Below are positions 31,473 to 40,600 of a stretch of 64,000 nucleotides of DNA, piece by piece (the stretch's first letter is position 1; every line of letters starts with the position of its first letter). The notes below the pieces were generated by a model. That model saw nothing but the letters and a program-made list of their open reading frames with translations, was not told the DNA's origin and made no database searches. The stretch is from Tistrella mobilis KA081020-065 (lineage in GTDB: Bacteria > Pseudomonadota > Alphaproteobacteria > Tistrellales > Tistrellaceae): NCBI RefSeq assembly GCF_000264455.2, contig NC_017957.2:186001-250000 (forward strand). The letters run 5' to 3'. The position numbers and the translations under genes were made by a program.

Positions 31473-33674
31473 TCACCACCGCCCGGTCAGGGTCAGGCCC
31501 AGGCTGCGGCCGCGCCCGGCGACGCCGACATCGCTGCCGCCCATGTCGTAATAATAGGTCAGATATTCTTCGTCGAAGAGGTTGCGGGCCCAGAGCGTCG
31601 CCGCCCAGGCGCCGGTATCGAAGCCGATCCGGCCGTCGACCAGATGGGTTTCGCCCTGGCGATAATCCGAGGCGGGGGTGAAGCTCATCGACGAGCGCCA
31701 GGAATAGTCGACGCCTGCCACCAGATCGACCCCCGGCGCCACCGGCCGGTTGAGGTCCAGCCCCAGCGCCAGGGTGTGTTCCGGGGCATAGGGCAGGTCC
31801 TGCCCCGAATAATCCGCCCCCTGGATGCTGTCGACGAAATCGTCGAAATGCGCGTTCAGATAGCCATAGGCCAGGCGCAGCCCCAGACCTTCGGCGATCT
31901 GCGCCCGGGCCTCGATCTCGGCACCTTCCGAGGTGGAGCGGGCGGCATTGCGCAGCACCCGGGTCAGCGGGCTGGTGTAGATCACCACCTGCTGATCCTT
32001 CCAGTCATTGCGGAACAGGGTGAGGTCGATCGCCAGCCGGTCGTCGAGCCACAGGGTCTTGGCGCCGATCTCGAAGGTGGTGACGGTTTCCGGGTCGTAG
32101 CGGTTGATGCTGCCGTCCAGCTCCGGATAGGGGCTGATGCCGCCGGATTTGAAGCCGCGGGCGACGCGGGCGAAGGTGGTGATGCCGTGCGCCACCGGCC
32201 GCCAGCGGATCGTCATCTCGGGCGAGACGTCGTCGAAATCGGCATCACCCGACACCCGCATCGGCGCGCCCATCATCATATTGCCCGAGGGGCTGGTGAT
32301 CTCCGACGTGGTGTCTTTCCATTCGCGGGTATAACGCAGCCCGGCCGTCACATCGACCGAGGGCAGCACCTGCACCCGTGCCTCGCCGAAGGCCGAGGCG
32401 GTGTCGGTGGTCTGGTCGAAGCCGCTGCGGCTCCAGTCGGCGCGGGGCACGGTGGTAAAATCGTAGAACTGCGCCGCCTTGAAATCCTCGCGCATGTAGA
32501 ACAGCCCCGTGCTCCAGCCGAAGCGGCGGCCGTCCTCGGGGCTGGACAGGCGGAGTTCCTGCGAGACCTGGCGCTGTTCCTCGGTCTGGGCCTGAACGTA
32601 ATAGGGCAGGGCCATGAAATCGCCGTCGAGCACATGGTCCAGGTCATGGCCGCGGATCGCGGTCACCGAACTCAGCACCACCGCACCGAAATCATGGGTC
32701 AGCTTCGCCGACAGGCCGGCGGTGTCCAGGCTGCGTTCGCCCTCGGTATCGTGGGTGGAGCGGTGGTCGAAGGCGAGCGGCAGGGGGGCATAGGCGAGCC
32801 CGCCATCATCGCGATCACGTGACAGATCCGCCCGGATCATCACCTCGGTCGCATCATCCAGCATGCCACCGATCGCGAGTTTCGCCGCCATGCGGTCGGT
32901 GCGGCCCAGGCGATTTCCCGACGCATCGTCGCGGATGAAGCCGTCATCGCGGGTGAGGCCGATCATGGCCCGCACCGCCAGATCGGCGGCCGCACCCGCC
33001 TCACCCAGCGGCGTGTCGAGCACACCCTGCATCTCCAGCCGCCGGTCGCTACCCAGGCCGGCCGTGGCGGTGATCCCCGGATCGGCGCCCGGCACCGGCG
33101 AGACCAGATTGACCGCGCCGCCGATGGTGTTCTTGCCGTAGAGCGTCGACTGCGCGCCGCGCACCACCTCCACCCGGTCCAGATCCTGAAACGCGGTCGG
33201 ATAGCCGTTGGGCCGGGCGATATAGACGTCGTCGACGAACAGGCCGACACCGGGCTGGCGGTCCACCCCGCCGCTCATGCCCAGAGAGCCGATGCCGCGA
33301 ATGGTCAGCGGTCCGCCCTGGGGGCTGTAGGTGGCGTTGGGCACGGCCCGCGCGGCATCGTCCAGATCGCGCACCCCCGCCTCGCCCAGCCGGTCGGCTG
33401 CGATGACGGTGACGGCGACCGGCGCGTCGCCCGCCTGCTCCGCCCGGCGGCGGGCGGTGACGGTCAGCGGTTCCAGGGTGACGGCGCCGCCGGTCGCAGC
33501 CTCGCTCGCCACCTCTTCCGCCAGAGCCGGGGCCGGCATCAACGGCAGGGCGGCCGCAAGGGCCGCGCTGGTCAGCAGGCGGCGGGCCAGGAGGGGGCGG
33601 GCCAGGAGGGGGCGTCTCGGAAGGGGGCGCGTCGGGATGGGGCGTGTGAGGGCAGGCGGCATCGGCGAGGTCAT
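31473..33674 (-). CDS. TonB-dependent outer-membrane receptor
   Basis: This is a 733-residue receptor from Met at 33674; starts up to 33740 are possible. The N-terminus has an Arg/Pro/Leu repeat (RPLPRRPLLARPLLARRLL) merging into a signal peptide (AALAAALPLMPAPALAEE). The plug domain follows (LEPLTVTARRRAEQAGDAPV, TIRGIGS, GLFVDDVYIARPNGY, RVEVVRGAQSTLYGKNTIGG), then a 22-strand barrel ending in GLTLTGRW. It imports a metal chelate across the outer membrane using TonB energy. The permease downstream and the AraC regulator upstream make up a siderophore-uptake unit. Confidence 0.88.
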   Translation of the reverse strand: MTSPMPPALTRPIPTRPLPRRPLLARPLLARRLLTSAALAAALPLMPAPALAEEVASEAATGGAVTLEPLTVTARRRAEQAGDAPVAVTVIAADRLGEAGVRDLDDAARAVPNATYSPQGGPLTIRGIGSLGMSGGVDRQPGVGLFVDDVYIARPNGYPTAFQDLDRVEVVRGAQSTLYGKNTIGGAVNLVSPVPGADPGITATAGLGSDRRLEMQGVLDTPLGEAGAAADLAVRAMIGLTRDDGFIRDDASGNRLGRTDRMAAKLAIGGMLDDATEVMIRADLSRDRDDGGLAYAPLPLAFDHRSTHDTEGERSLDTAGLSAKLTHDFGAVVLSSVTAIRGHDLDHVLDGDFMALPYYVQAQTEEQRQVSQELRLSSPEDGRRFGWSTGLFYMREDFKAAQFYDFTTVPRADWSRSGFDQTTDTASAFGEARVQVLPSVDVTAGLRYTREWKDTTSEITSPSGNMMMGAPMRVSGDADFDDVSPEMTIRWRPVAHGITTFARVARGFKSGGISPYPELDGSINRYDPETVTTFEIGAKTLWLDDRLAIDLTLFRNDWKDQQVVIYTSPLTRVLRNAARSTSEGAEIEARAQIAEGLGLRLAYGYLNAHFDDFVDSIQGADYSGQDLPYAPEHTLALGLDLNRPVAPGVDLVAGVDYSWRSSMSFTPASDYRQGETHLVDGRIGFDTGAWAATLWARNLFDEEYLTYYYDMGGSDVGVAGRGRSLGLTLTGRW

Positions 33675-33813
33675 GGCTGGCATCCCGCAGGTCATATGCG
33701 AATGAGACGCATTAACGACCATATGGCTGCCGAAATCCATGGCGCCGGCTTTCGCGATCCGGACTCAGTCTTGCGCGTTTTGTCCGCCGCCGGCCGGCGC
33801 CTGCCGCGGGCGG

Positions 33814-34674
33814 TCAGCGCCTGCCGCAGGCGGCGCCGGGCGGCAGGCCGTGGCGCTTGCGGAAGGCGGTGGAGAAATGGGCCGGGCTGTAGCCCACCCG
33901 CCAGGCGGCCTCGGCGATGCCCAGCCCCTCGTCCTCGATCAGCCGGCGGGCCTCGTCCAGGCGGCGGTTCTTGACGAAGGCATAGACCGGGCTGCCGAAC
34001 AGGGCCTGAAAGCCGCGGCCCAGCTTGCGGGCGTTGAGGCCGACCGCGCGGGCGAGATCGGGCACCGGGGGCGGGGCGGCCAGGTCGCGCAGCAGCAGGT
34101 CCCGCGCGGCGTGCAGCCGCTCGATATCGCCGGGGGAAAGGACCACGTCGCCGCGGGAACGGGCCACGGCATCACGTCCGGAACCGGTGCCGCCGGCATC
34201 GCCCGCCTCGACCACATGGCCCAGCAGATGCAGGGCTGCCGCGGTCAGATGCAGCCGCCGCGCCGTGCCCGTGCCGGTCGTGCCGAGCATCCGCCAGACC
34301 AGCCCCATGGAAACCGGCACGCTGGCCGCTTCCCGCCCGGCCCCGCCGGCCAGCCGCGCGCCATCGGGCCCCAGCAGATCCTCCACCGCCTCGGGCAGCA
34401 CGCGCAGGAACACCCCGGCAATGGTGCCGTCGGCCCGGGCGGTATGCCGGCTCTCGAACCCGCGGGCGGCCCAGAACCGCGCCGCCATCCCCGGCACCCA
34501 GTCGGCCGGCGCCGCCGGCTCATCCGCCTCTCCGGCCCCGCCGACCGCCACCCGCCCGGCCGCCAGCGTCCCCAGCCACAACCCGGGCGCCACGACCGAC
34601 GACCAGCACTCGCCCTGCCGGATCCGGCTGCGATAGAGGTAAATCTCCAGCCCGGCCGCGGTGACGGTTTCCAT
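33814..34674 (-). CDS. AraC family regulator, PchR-like
   Basis: The 286-residue protein has a C-terminal AraC domain (VPDLARAVGLNARKLGRGFQ, ALFGSPVYAFVKNRRLDEAR, then LGIAEAAWRVGYSPAHFSTA) and an N-terminal sensor (IYLYRSRIRQGECWSSVVAP). The helix-turn-helix style with KLGRGFQALFG is that of PchR-type regulators of ferric-siderophore uptake. It lies upstream of the TonB receptor gene in the same orientation. The coding sequence of its first ~25 residues is duplicated about 510 bases away in the next gene. Confidence 0.82.
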   Translation of the reverse strand: METVTAAGLEIYLYRSRIRQGECWSSVVAPGLWLGTLAAGRVAVGGAGEADEPAAPADWVPGMAARFWAARGFESRHTARADGTIAGVFLRVLPEAVEDLLGPDGARLAGGAGREAASVPVSMGLVWRMLGTTGTGTARRLHLTAAALHLLGHVVEAGDAGGTGSGRDAVARSRGDVVLSPGDIERLHAARDLLLRDLAAPPPVPDLARAVGLNARKLGRGFQALFGSPVYAFVKNRRLDEARRLIEDEGLGIAEAAWRVGYSPAHFSTAFRKRHGLPPGAACGRR

Positions 34675-35160
34675 CCTGGGGCCTTTTCTGGGAGGGGAGG
34701 GATCCGGGGATGATGGGGAGGGTAGGGGTGGGGTGTCAATCTGGATGAAGAGCGGCCCCGCTTCCGGGTGATCCGCTCAACGCCTGAACAAGACTGCGGG
34801 CAATGCCGGGCAGTGCGGCGGTCTCCAGCCTGGCAGCTGCCGCATCGACGGCCAGGAGATCATCGTCGAGCAGATGGTCGAACTTGTTTTGAATCTTGTT
34901 GCCGATCCGTTGCGCCAGGATCAGCGGATCCGGTGGCGGAGCGTCGGCGATCCGGCATAGCGCCTTCAGCACATTCCCGGGGTCGGCGCGCAGATCGAGC
35001 GCGACGCCGTCACCGGTCCCTCGAATGCCTTCGGCATCGAGTGCGAGCAGCAGTGCCAACGCCCGGCAGGCGGCCCGCGGCGTCGCCAACCACGACCCGG
35101 GCGCCACCACCGACAACCAGCACTGGCTTTGCCGGATTCGGCTGCGATAGAGATAAGCCT
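34576..35160 (-). repeat. duplicated AraC 5'-end segment (copies 34576-34647 and 35090-35160)
   Basis: The two ~72-base segments agree at most positions, including the stretch encoding YLYRSRIRQ and VVAPG, and the following CCATCCTG is also shared (34671-34678 and 35161-35168). The span given runs from the first copy to the second. One copy belongs to the intact araC gene, the other opens the chimeric gene at 34736-35164. Confidence 0.8.
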
Positions 35161-35164
35161 CCAT
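34736..35164 (-). CDS. chimeric ORF: AraC N-terminal fragment joined to an unrelated tail
   Basis: The 142-residue frame begins MEAYLYRSRIRQSQCWLSVV then APGSWLATPRAA, nearly the same as the N-terminus of the neighbouring PchR-like AraC protein. After about residue 35 the similarity ends, and an unrelated helical, acidic tail follows (LRADPGNVLKALCRIADAPP, IGNKIQNKFDHLLDDDLLAV). There is no DNA-binding domain. I read it as the remnant of a second araC gene whose body was replaced when foreign DNA entered. Whether a protein is made is unknown. Confidence 0.5.
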   Translation of the reverse strand: MEAYLYRSRIRQSQCWLSVVAPGSWLATPRAACRALALLLALDAEGIRGTGDGVALDLRADPGNVLKALCRIADAPPPDPLILAQRIGNKIQNKFDHLLDDDLLAVDAAAARLETAALPGIARSLVQALSGSPGSGAALHPD

Positions 35165-35197
35165 CCTGAGATCTTCGTTGAAGGATCGATCCCGGGA

Positions 35198-35962
35198 CTA
35201 TGGGGAGGGGGGGCAATCGATATGGTCTGGTAGTTCTCCGGTCCTGAGGTACTGGCCCTCCCAGAACATGAGCTTGTCGAGCAGGCGGCGGGCGATGAAT
35301 TCGTCGGAGATGTTCCCACTGCGGGACAAAGGGCCCTCACGGCGCCGCAATTCATCGATCAGCCCGGCAGTTGCGGTCTGGAAATCCTGGCGCTGGTTTT
35401 CGAGGGCGAAGTGGACGGTACAGGCGCTATGGTAGGTGGGATAGCTGGCCGTGCCGCGCCTGAGAATCACCTGATCATCCTGTGACAGGAGGCCTGGGTT
35501 CTCTAGTTCAATTCGCCGTCGCGCCCGGGCGGCCCTGCGCGCCATGGTGTCCCAAATGAATATGCAAAGATTTGGCCAGGAAAATACGGCGATCTTACTG
35601 GCAGCTGAGATGTGGCTCCGGTTTTGCGCGTCGGCCTCTTGTAAGGCCTTCGCCAGCGACTCTATCAAATTATTTGGGTCTGCATCTCCATATTTGGACT
35701 GACGGAAGTCCATAATGACTTTGGCAACAGCCGCATAATTCCAGGTTCCTGTCCGGGCAAGTCGGAAGGTCACAAGGAAAAGACGTGCATCGCTCTCGCT
35801 AATTTCATATCTCGATGTCGAACTGAAGATGGTCAACCAGTACTGATCCGATGGGAAGCGACCAATGTTGATACCAGGAGCGGCGCACCACTTGAGTACA
35901 TCTTTACGAGCCATTTCCAATAAACGAGACCGTAAAGTTCCACACAGGAAATTCGGTTCCAT
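35198..35962 (-). CDS. hypothetical protein of atypical composition
   Basis: The 254-residue frame is not recognised. It is clearly poorer in G+C than its neighbours (35500-35960) and uses A/T-ending codons, a sign of transfer. Visible stretches include DQYWLTIFSSTSRYEISESD, FRLARTGTWNYAAVAKVIMD and KIAVFSWPNLCIFIWDTMAR. There is no signal peptide; one Trp-rich hydrophobic stretch is probably buried core rather than a membrane helix. It lies between a chimeric AraC remnant and an IS5-type remnant. A role in a mobile or defence cargo is possible but not shown. Confidence 0.6.
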   Translation of the reverse strand: MEPNFLCGTLRSRLLEMARKDVLKWCAAPGINIGRFPSDQYWLTIFSSTSRYEISESDARLFLVTFRLARTGTWNYAAVAKVIMDFRQSKYGDADPNNLIESLAKALQEADAQNRSHISAASKIAVFSWPNLCIFIWDTMARRAARARRRIELENPGLLSQDDQVILRRGTASYPTYHSACTVHFALENQRQDFQTATAGLIDELRRREGPLSRSGNISDEFIARRLLDKLMFWEGQYLRTGELPDHIDCPPSP

Positions 35963-35969
35963 GATCGTC

Positions 35970-36257
35970 CTCCAATAATTTTGGTTGGAATTCGCCCGAG
36001 ACGTTGGCTGGTTTCCTGCTCCTTGCGATTCTCCGCATCATAATTCGGATCATCGCGAGGCGGAGGACTGCCAGAGCCATCCGAAGGGCCGTTCGATGAT
36101 CCTGCGTTTGGGCAGGATCTGAAAGCCGTTTGCGGTAGCCGCCATCGGTGAAGATGCGCTCGATGAAGGGGAACAGGCGGCGGATCTCCGTCAGCACCGA
36201 CAATGCACCGTCCCGATCCTGGATGTCGGCAGGCGGGATCAGCGGCTCCACCGGCGA
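35970..36257 (-). mobile_element. degenerate IS5-family transposase fragment
   Basis: Read in pieces on the minus strand: IPPADIQDRDGALSVLTEIR and RLFPFIERIFTDGGY, then in another frame ILPKRRIIERPFGWLW, then RLAMIRIMMRRIA. These are the catalytic-core end and C-terminus of IS5/IS1031-group DDE transposases (DGGY region and the ERT/ERP-FGWL motif with its catalytic Glu). They are broken by frameshifts and deletions, and the N-terminal half is missing. No terminal inverted repeats were found. Confidence 0.75.
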
Positions 36258-36267
36258 CCATTCTTCA

Positions 36268-36699
36268 TCAGCCCGCCCCGCGCATGGGGCTTATGAACGG
36301 AATGCCGGCGAAGTCCTTCTCGTTGTCCGTCACCACCAGACAGTCATTGGCGCGGGCGGTGGCGGCGATGATCATGTCGAGACCGCTTCCTGGCCTGCCG
36401 GCGGCCTTGCCCTCGGCCATCAGGTGGGCCCAGATGAGGCCGGCTTTGTCGTCGAAGGGCAGGACGCGACCGGCGAACAGCGACTGCGGTCCCTCGGGGC
36501 CGGCAAACCAGGCCTCAAGGGCGTCACGCTTCCTGCCGCGGGGTTTTTCCAGAATGCCGCGACGGATTTCGGCGATCGTCAGCGAAGAGATGAACAGATC
36601 GTCGTCCCGCTGTTCCGCCCACCAGGCGAGCAACAGCTCCGAGGGCTCTGGCTTGACGACATTGCTGATGATGTTGGTATCGAGAAGATAGCGCGTCAC
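36268..36699 (-). CDS. vapC: PIN-domain ribonuclease toxin, VapC family
   Basis: The 143-residue protein starts at a GTG that overlaps the antitoxin stop (GTGA). It has the PIN-domain acidic residues: Asp in YLLDTNIISN, Glu in LTIAEIRRGI, Asp in GLDMIIAATA and Asp in LVVTDNEKDF. VapC toxins cut tRNA or rRNA and are held inactive by VapB. All four acidic positions are present, so it is probably active. Confidence 0.88.
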   Translation of the reverse strand: MTRYLLDTNIISNVVKPEPSELLLAWWAEQRDDDLFISSLTIAEIRRGILEKPRGRKRDALEAWFAGPEGPQSLFAGRVLPFDDKAGLIWAHLMAEGKAAGRPGSGLDMIIAATARANDCLVVTDNEKDFAGIPFISPMRGAG

Positions 36700-36995
36700 A
36701 GCCTGACCTTGCGCCCGTCTTCGCGCGGGCGGGCAAGGTCGAGATCGGCGCCGACGAGGGGCGATCTGCGAAGAGCAGCCAGGATGCCGCCTTTCCCGGG
36801 CGTGTCACCGGAGAGGGCCTGGCCGACCATCGCGCGCAGTCTGGACGCATCGGCGCCATCCTCGGCCAGACGGCGCGCCAGCGCACGGATGAGATCGCGA
36901 TCCATGTCGCGCCCGAGCACTTCGAAGCGCGCCAGACCTCTCTCGCTCAATCGGGACCGGTAGTTCTGAACGGCGCGCTTCTGCGAGTTTCCCAT
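36696..36995 (-). CDS. antitoxin partner of the PIN toxin
   Basis: The start at 36995 (MGNSQKRAVQNYRSRLSERG) gives 99 residues; the longer open frame from 37049 lacks support. The N-terminus, KRAVQNYRSRLSERGLARFE, resembles the ribbon-helix-helix-like DNA-binding part of antitoxins found beside this PIN subgroup, and the C-terminus (SPLVGADLDLARPREDGRKV) is the toxin-binding tail. The gene precedes and is coupled to vapC. An A+T-rich promoter-like patch lies at about 37018-37030. Confidence 0.78.
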   Translation of the reverse strand: MGNSQKRAVQNYRSRLSERGLARFEVLGRDMDRDLIRALARRLAEDGADASRLRAMVGQALSGDTPGKGGILAALRRSPLVGADLDLARPREDGRKVRL

Positions 36996-37109
36996 CGGCG
37001 TCTCCCCTGCGCTCCCCTGTAATATATCCGGTAAGTCGCGGAGGGACAAGGCGGAGGGGCGCGCGGCTTGAGGCAGCCCCCTCCGTTCAGGTCGTACCGG
37101 CGGGGCCCC

Positions 37110-37604
37110 TCACAGATGCCCCACCCACTCCGCCCGCGCCTTCAGCGCCTCGGCATAGCGCCGGCCGATCCGGGCGATCCGCTCGGGTGCGAAGTTCTGC
37201 TGGGCGAGCGCCATGCCGCGGTCGAAGACTTCGGAATAGCGGCGGATCAGGCCGTCCGGTGACAGGTCCAGCCAGGCGATGCCGTCGAAGCAGACGCGGG
37301 TGCCGGCGGCTTCCGGGGCGGTGGATCGATAGCTGAAGCGATAGCGGGCACAGGCGCGGCCGGGGCCGGCCAGCACGTCGTGGAACTGCCAGCGGAAATC
37401 GCGGCCGCCCTTGTAGAAGCCCGCCAGGATATGGGCGATGCCGTCGGGGCCCTGTTCGGGGCCGAAGAAATAGTCGTCATAGATGCCGTCGGGGGTGAAG
37501 CAGGCGGCGAGCGCCGCGGCGTCGTTCGCCTCGACGGCGGCGGCGAAGCGGGTGAGCAGGGCTTCGGTGGCGGTGGCGGTGGCGGGGTCGGTTGCGGTGG
37601 TCAT
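37110..37604 (-). CDS. SnoaL-like / NTF2-fold protein
   Basis: The 164-residue protein has the cone-shaped NTF2 fold pattern: FAAAVEANDAAALAACFTPD, GIYDDYFFGPEQGPDGIAHI, then FRWQFHDVLAGPGRACARY and FDGIAWLDLSPDGLIRRYSE. Such proteins are small-molecule isomerases, hydrolases or binding proteins. Nothing in the immediate neighbourhood indicates the substrate; it stands alone downstream of the sensor kinase gene, 43 bases away, and may be co-transcribed with it. Confidence 0.75.
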   Translation of the reverse strand: MTTATDPATATATEALLTRFAAAVEANDAAALAACFTPDGIYDDYFFGPEQGPDGIAHILAGFYKGGRDFRWQFHDVLAGPGRACARYRFSYRSTAPEAAGTRVCFDGIAWLDLSPDGLIRRYSEVFDRGMALAQQNFAPERIARIGRRYAEALKARAEWVGHL

Positions 37605-37647
37605 GGGGGCGGTCCTCCCGGGGCGGCGCTCATGATCCGGCGCCGTG

Positions 37648-40600
37648 TCATCCGCCAGTATGCCCGCCGTCGGCTCTCTGCGTCACCTCGTCGTCTGCCG
37701 CCGCGAAGCGACGGTGGAACAGGTCCCAGGAAGGCTGGCCGATGGCGGCAATGCGGGCGGTGGCCGTCTCTATGGCGGCCTGATCGCCGGCCCCGGCCGC
37801 CGCCTGCAGGGCCTGCCCCGCCTGCATCAGCGCGGTCAGCCCGCAATTGCCGGCGACGGAGATCATGTCGTGGCCCAGCCGGCGCAACCGGTCCTGATCG
37901 CCGATCGTGAGGGCGGCGGCCACCTCACTGAGCTGCTGGCGGCCGGTCGATTCGAAGCTCACCACCATCGAGGCCAGCGTTTCGGCCGAGATGATGCCGC
38001 GGAGCGTGGTCATCGGCGCCTCGTCCAGAAGGTCTGACATGTCGTCGGCCGCCGCCGCCGCCGCGGGCGGCGGGGGCGCGATGCTGGCGGTTATGGGAGC
38101 GACCCGGTCCCTCCACGCCGTCCAGCGGGCGGCCATGGCCAGCAGCTTTTCGGCGCGGAAGGGCTTGGGCACGAAGTCGTCCATGCCGGCGGCCATGTAT
38201 TCCTCGCGCATGCCGGCCATGGCGTTGGCGGTCATGGCGACGATCGGCGTCCGCGGCCGGCCGCTCTCTGCCTCGGCGGTACGGATGCGGCGGGTCGCCT
38301 CCATCCCGTCCATCACCGGCATCTGCACATCCATGAACACCAGGTCGAAATCATCGGCCCGGCAGGCCTCGATCGCCTCGGCGCCGTTTTCGACCACCGC
38401 CACCCGATAGCCCTGTTTTTCCAGAATGGTCGAGGCGACCGCCTGGTTGACGGTGTTGTCCTCGACCAGCAGCACACGGCGCCCGGCCGTGAGGGGGGCG
38501 GATGGCGGCGCCTCGGCCGATGCCGCCGGCGGCGGCGACAGGCCGAAGCTGCGGGCAAGGGCCGTGATCAGCTCCCCCCGCCGGATCGGCTTGGTGATCA
38601 CCGCGTCGAAGACCCGCGCCGCCTCGGCCGAGGGCGGGGAGGAGGCGGCCAGGATCGTGCGCACCGTCTGAAACCGTGGATGCAGCCTGAGCCAGGTGCC
38701 GAGGATCGCACCATCCATGCCCCCCAGATTGAGATCGGTGACGACCAGATCCACCGGCGTGCCGGTCTGGGCGGCCTTTTCCAGCAGGTGCAGGCTTTCG
38801 GCGACGTCGGTGGCCTCGCTGATCTCCATGCCCAGCTCTCCCAGGTGATGGGCCAGAACCCGGCGGTTGAGCGGCAGATCGTCGACGATCAGCGCCCGCC
38901 GCCCGCGCAATCCGGCCTCCAGCCCCTCGCCGCCCTCCGGGGGTGCGGGCAGCGTCGTCCGCTCCAGCGGGACCTCGAAGCGGAAGACCGATCCCCGGCC
39001 GGGCTCGCTGTCGACCGAGATCGTGCCGCCCATCAGCTCGACCAGTTTCAGGCAGATGACAAGCCCCAGCCCCGAGCCGCCGAAGCGGCGGGTGATCGAG
39101 GCGTCGGCCTGGGCGAATTTATGGAACAGCTTTGCGGTCTGGTCGGCGCTCATGCCGATGCCGGTATCGCGCACCTCGAACAGCAGGCGCCGGTGGTCGG
39201 TTCCTGGCCGGTCGGCCCCTCCGGACCGGCCTTCGCAATCTTCGCCACTTTCGTTGCCAACATCTTCGCAATCTTCGCAAGCCACCGGACCCAGGTCGCG
39301 CACGGTGACGGCGACATGGCCGCGTTCGGTGAATTTCACCGCATTGCCGGCCAGGTTGAGCAGGATCTGCCTGAGCCGCGTGGGATCGCCCAGCCAGCCG
39401 GTGCCGGTGTCGGGTTCGGCCATGCAGGCGATCTCGATGCCCTTATCGCGGGCCCGGGGCGCCAGGATCGCGGCGACGCCATCCAGCAGCCCGGTCAGAT
39501 CGAAGGGCAGGTGTTCCAGCTCGACCCTGTCGGCCTCAAGCTTCGAGATGTCGAGGATGTCGTCGATCACCACCAGCAGGGCTTCGGCGCTGTCGCGCAC
39601 GGTTTCGGCATAGCCGCGCTGCTCGTCGTCGAGCGGGGTGCCGAGCAGGATCTGGGTCATGCCCATCACGCCGTTCATCGGCGTGCGGATCTCGTGGCTC
39701 ATATTGGCCAGGAAGTCGGATTTGGCCTGGCTTGCGGTCTCGGCCATGACCTTCGCCCGTTCCAGCGCCGTGGCGAGCGAGGCGAGTTCGCTGGCCTGGC
39801 GTTCCAGCTGCGCATTGGCCTCGCGCAGTTCGACGATCGCCCGGTTGCGGATGGTGAGATCTGTGATCGCGCCGACGAACATCCGGCCCTGATCGGTGAC
39901 GAACTCACCCACCGACAATTCGATCGGGAAGCTGCTGCCATCCTGGCGCCTTCCCTGCAGCTCGCGGCCGATGCCGATGATCCTGGGCGGGCTGCCGGCC
40001 ACATAGCGGGCGACATAGCCGTCATGGGCGGCAGCCAGTTCCGGATCCATCAGCATGGCCACGTTCTGCCCGATCATCCGATCGGCCGGCCAGCCGAACA
40101 GCCGCTCGGTGGCGGCATTGACCATGGCCATGCGGCCGTCTGCGCCGATCACCACGATGCCAACGCCCAGCGTGCCGAACAGCGCCTGCAGCCGGGCCTC
40201 GCTCTCGCGCAGCTGTGCTTCGCCGCGCCGGATTTCGGTGACGTCGGAGAAGGTCACCGCGCAGCCCTCGCCCAGCCGCACCGCCTGAACGCGGAACCAG
40301 CGGTCGCCGCTCTCCCGCCGGGCGGCATGGTCGAACAGGGCCGGCTCGCCGCTGTCGACCACCGCGGCATAGCGCGCCACCAGTTCGGGCCCCTCGCGGC
40401 TGCGCAGCGTCTTCAGCGTGTTGCCGATCGCCTTGTCGAGCGGCACGCCGGTCTTGCGGACGAAGGCGGCATTGGCCATGACGATGCGGAAATCGTCGAT
40501 CCGTCCCGCCTCGTCGCGGACGGGTTCAATGGTCATGATCGCGTTCAGCGAGGCATGCATTATGCCCGACAGCATGTCGCGGGCGCGGACGATTTCGGCC

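Noticed and set aside
33701-33713. AATG-AGACG-CATT dyad upstream of the TonB receptor as a Fur box
   Set aside because: It is too short and matches the Fur consensus poorly; iron control is likely, but this site does not establish it.
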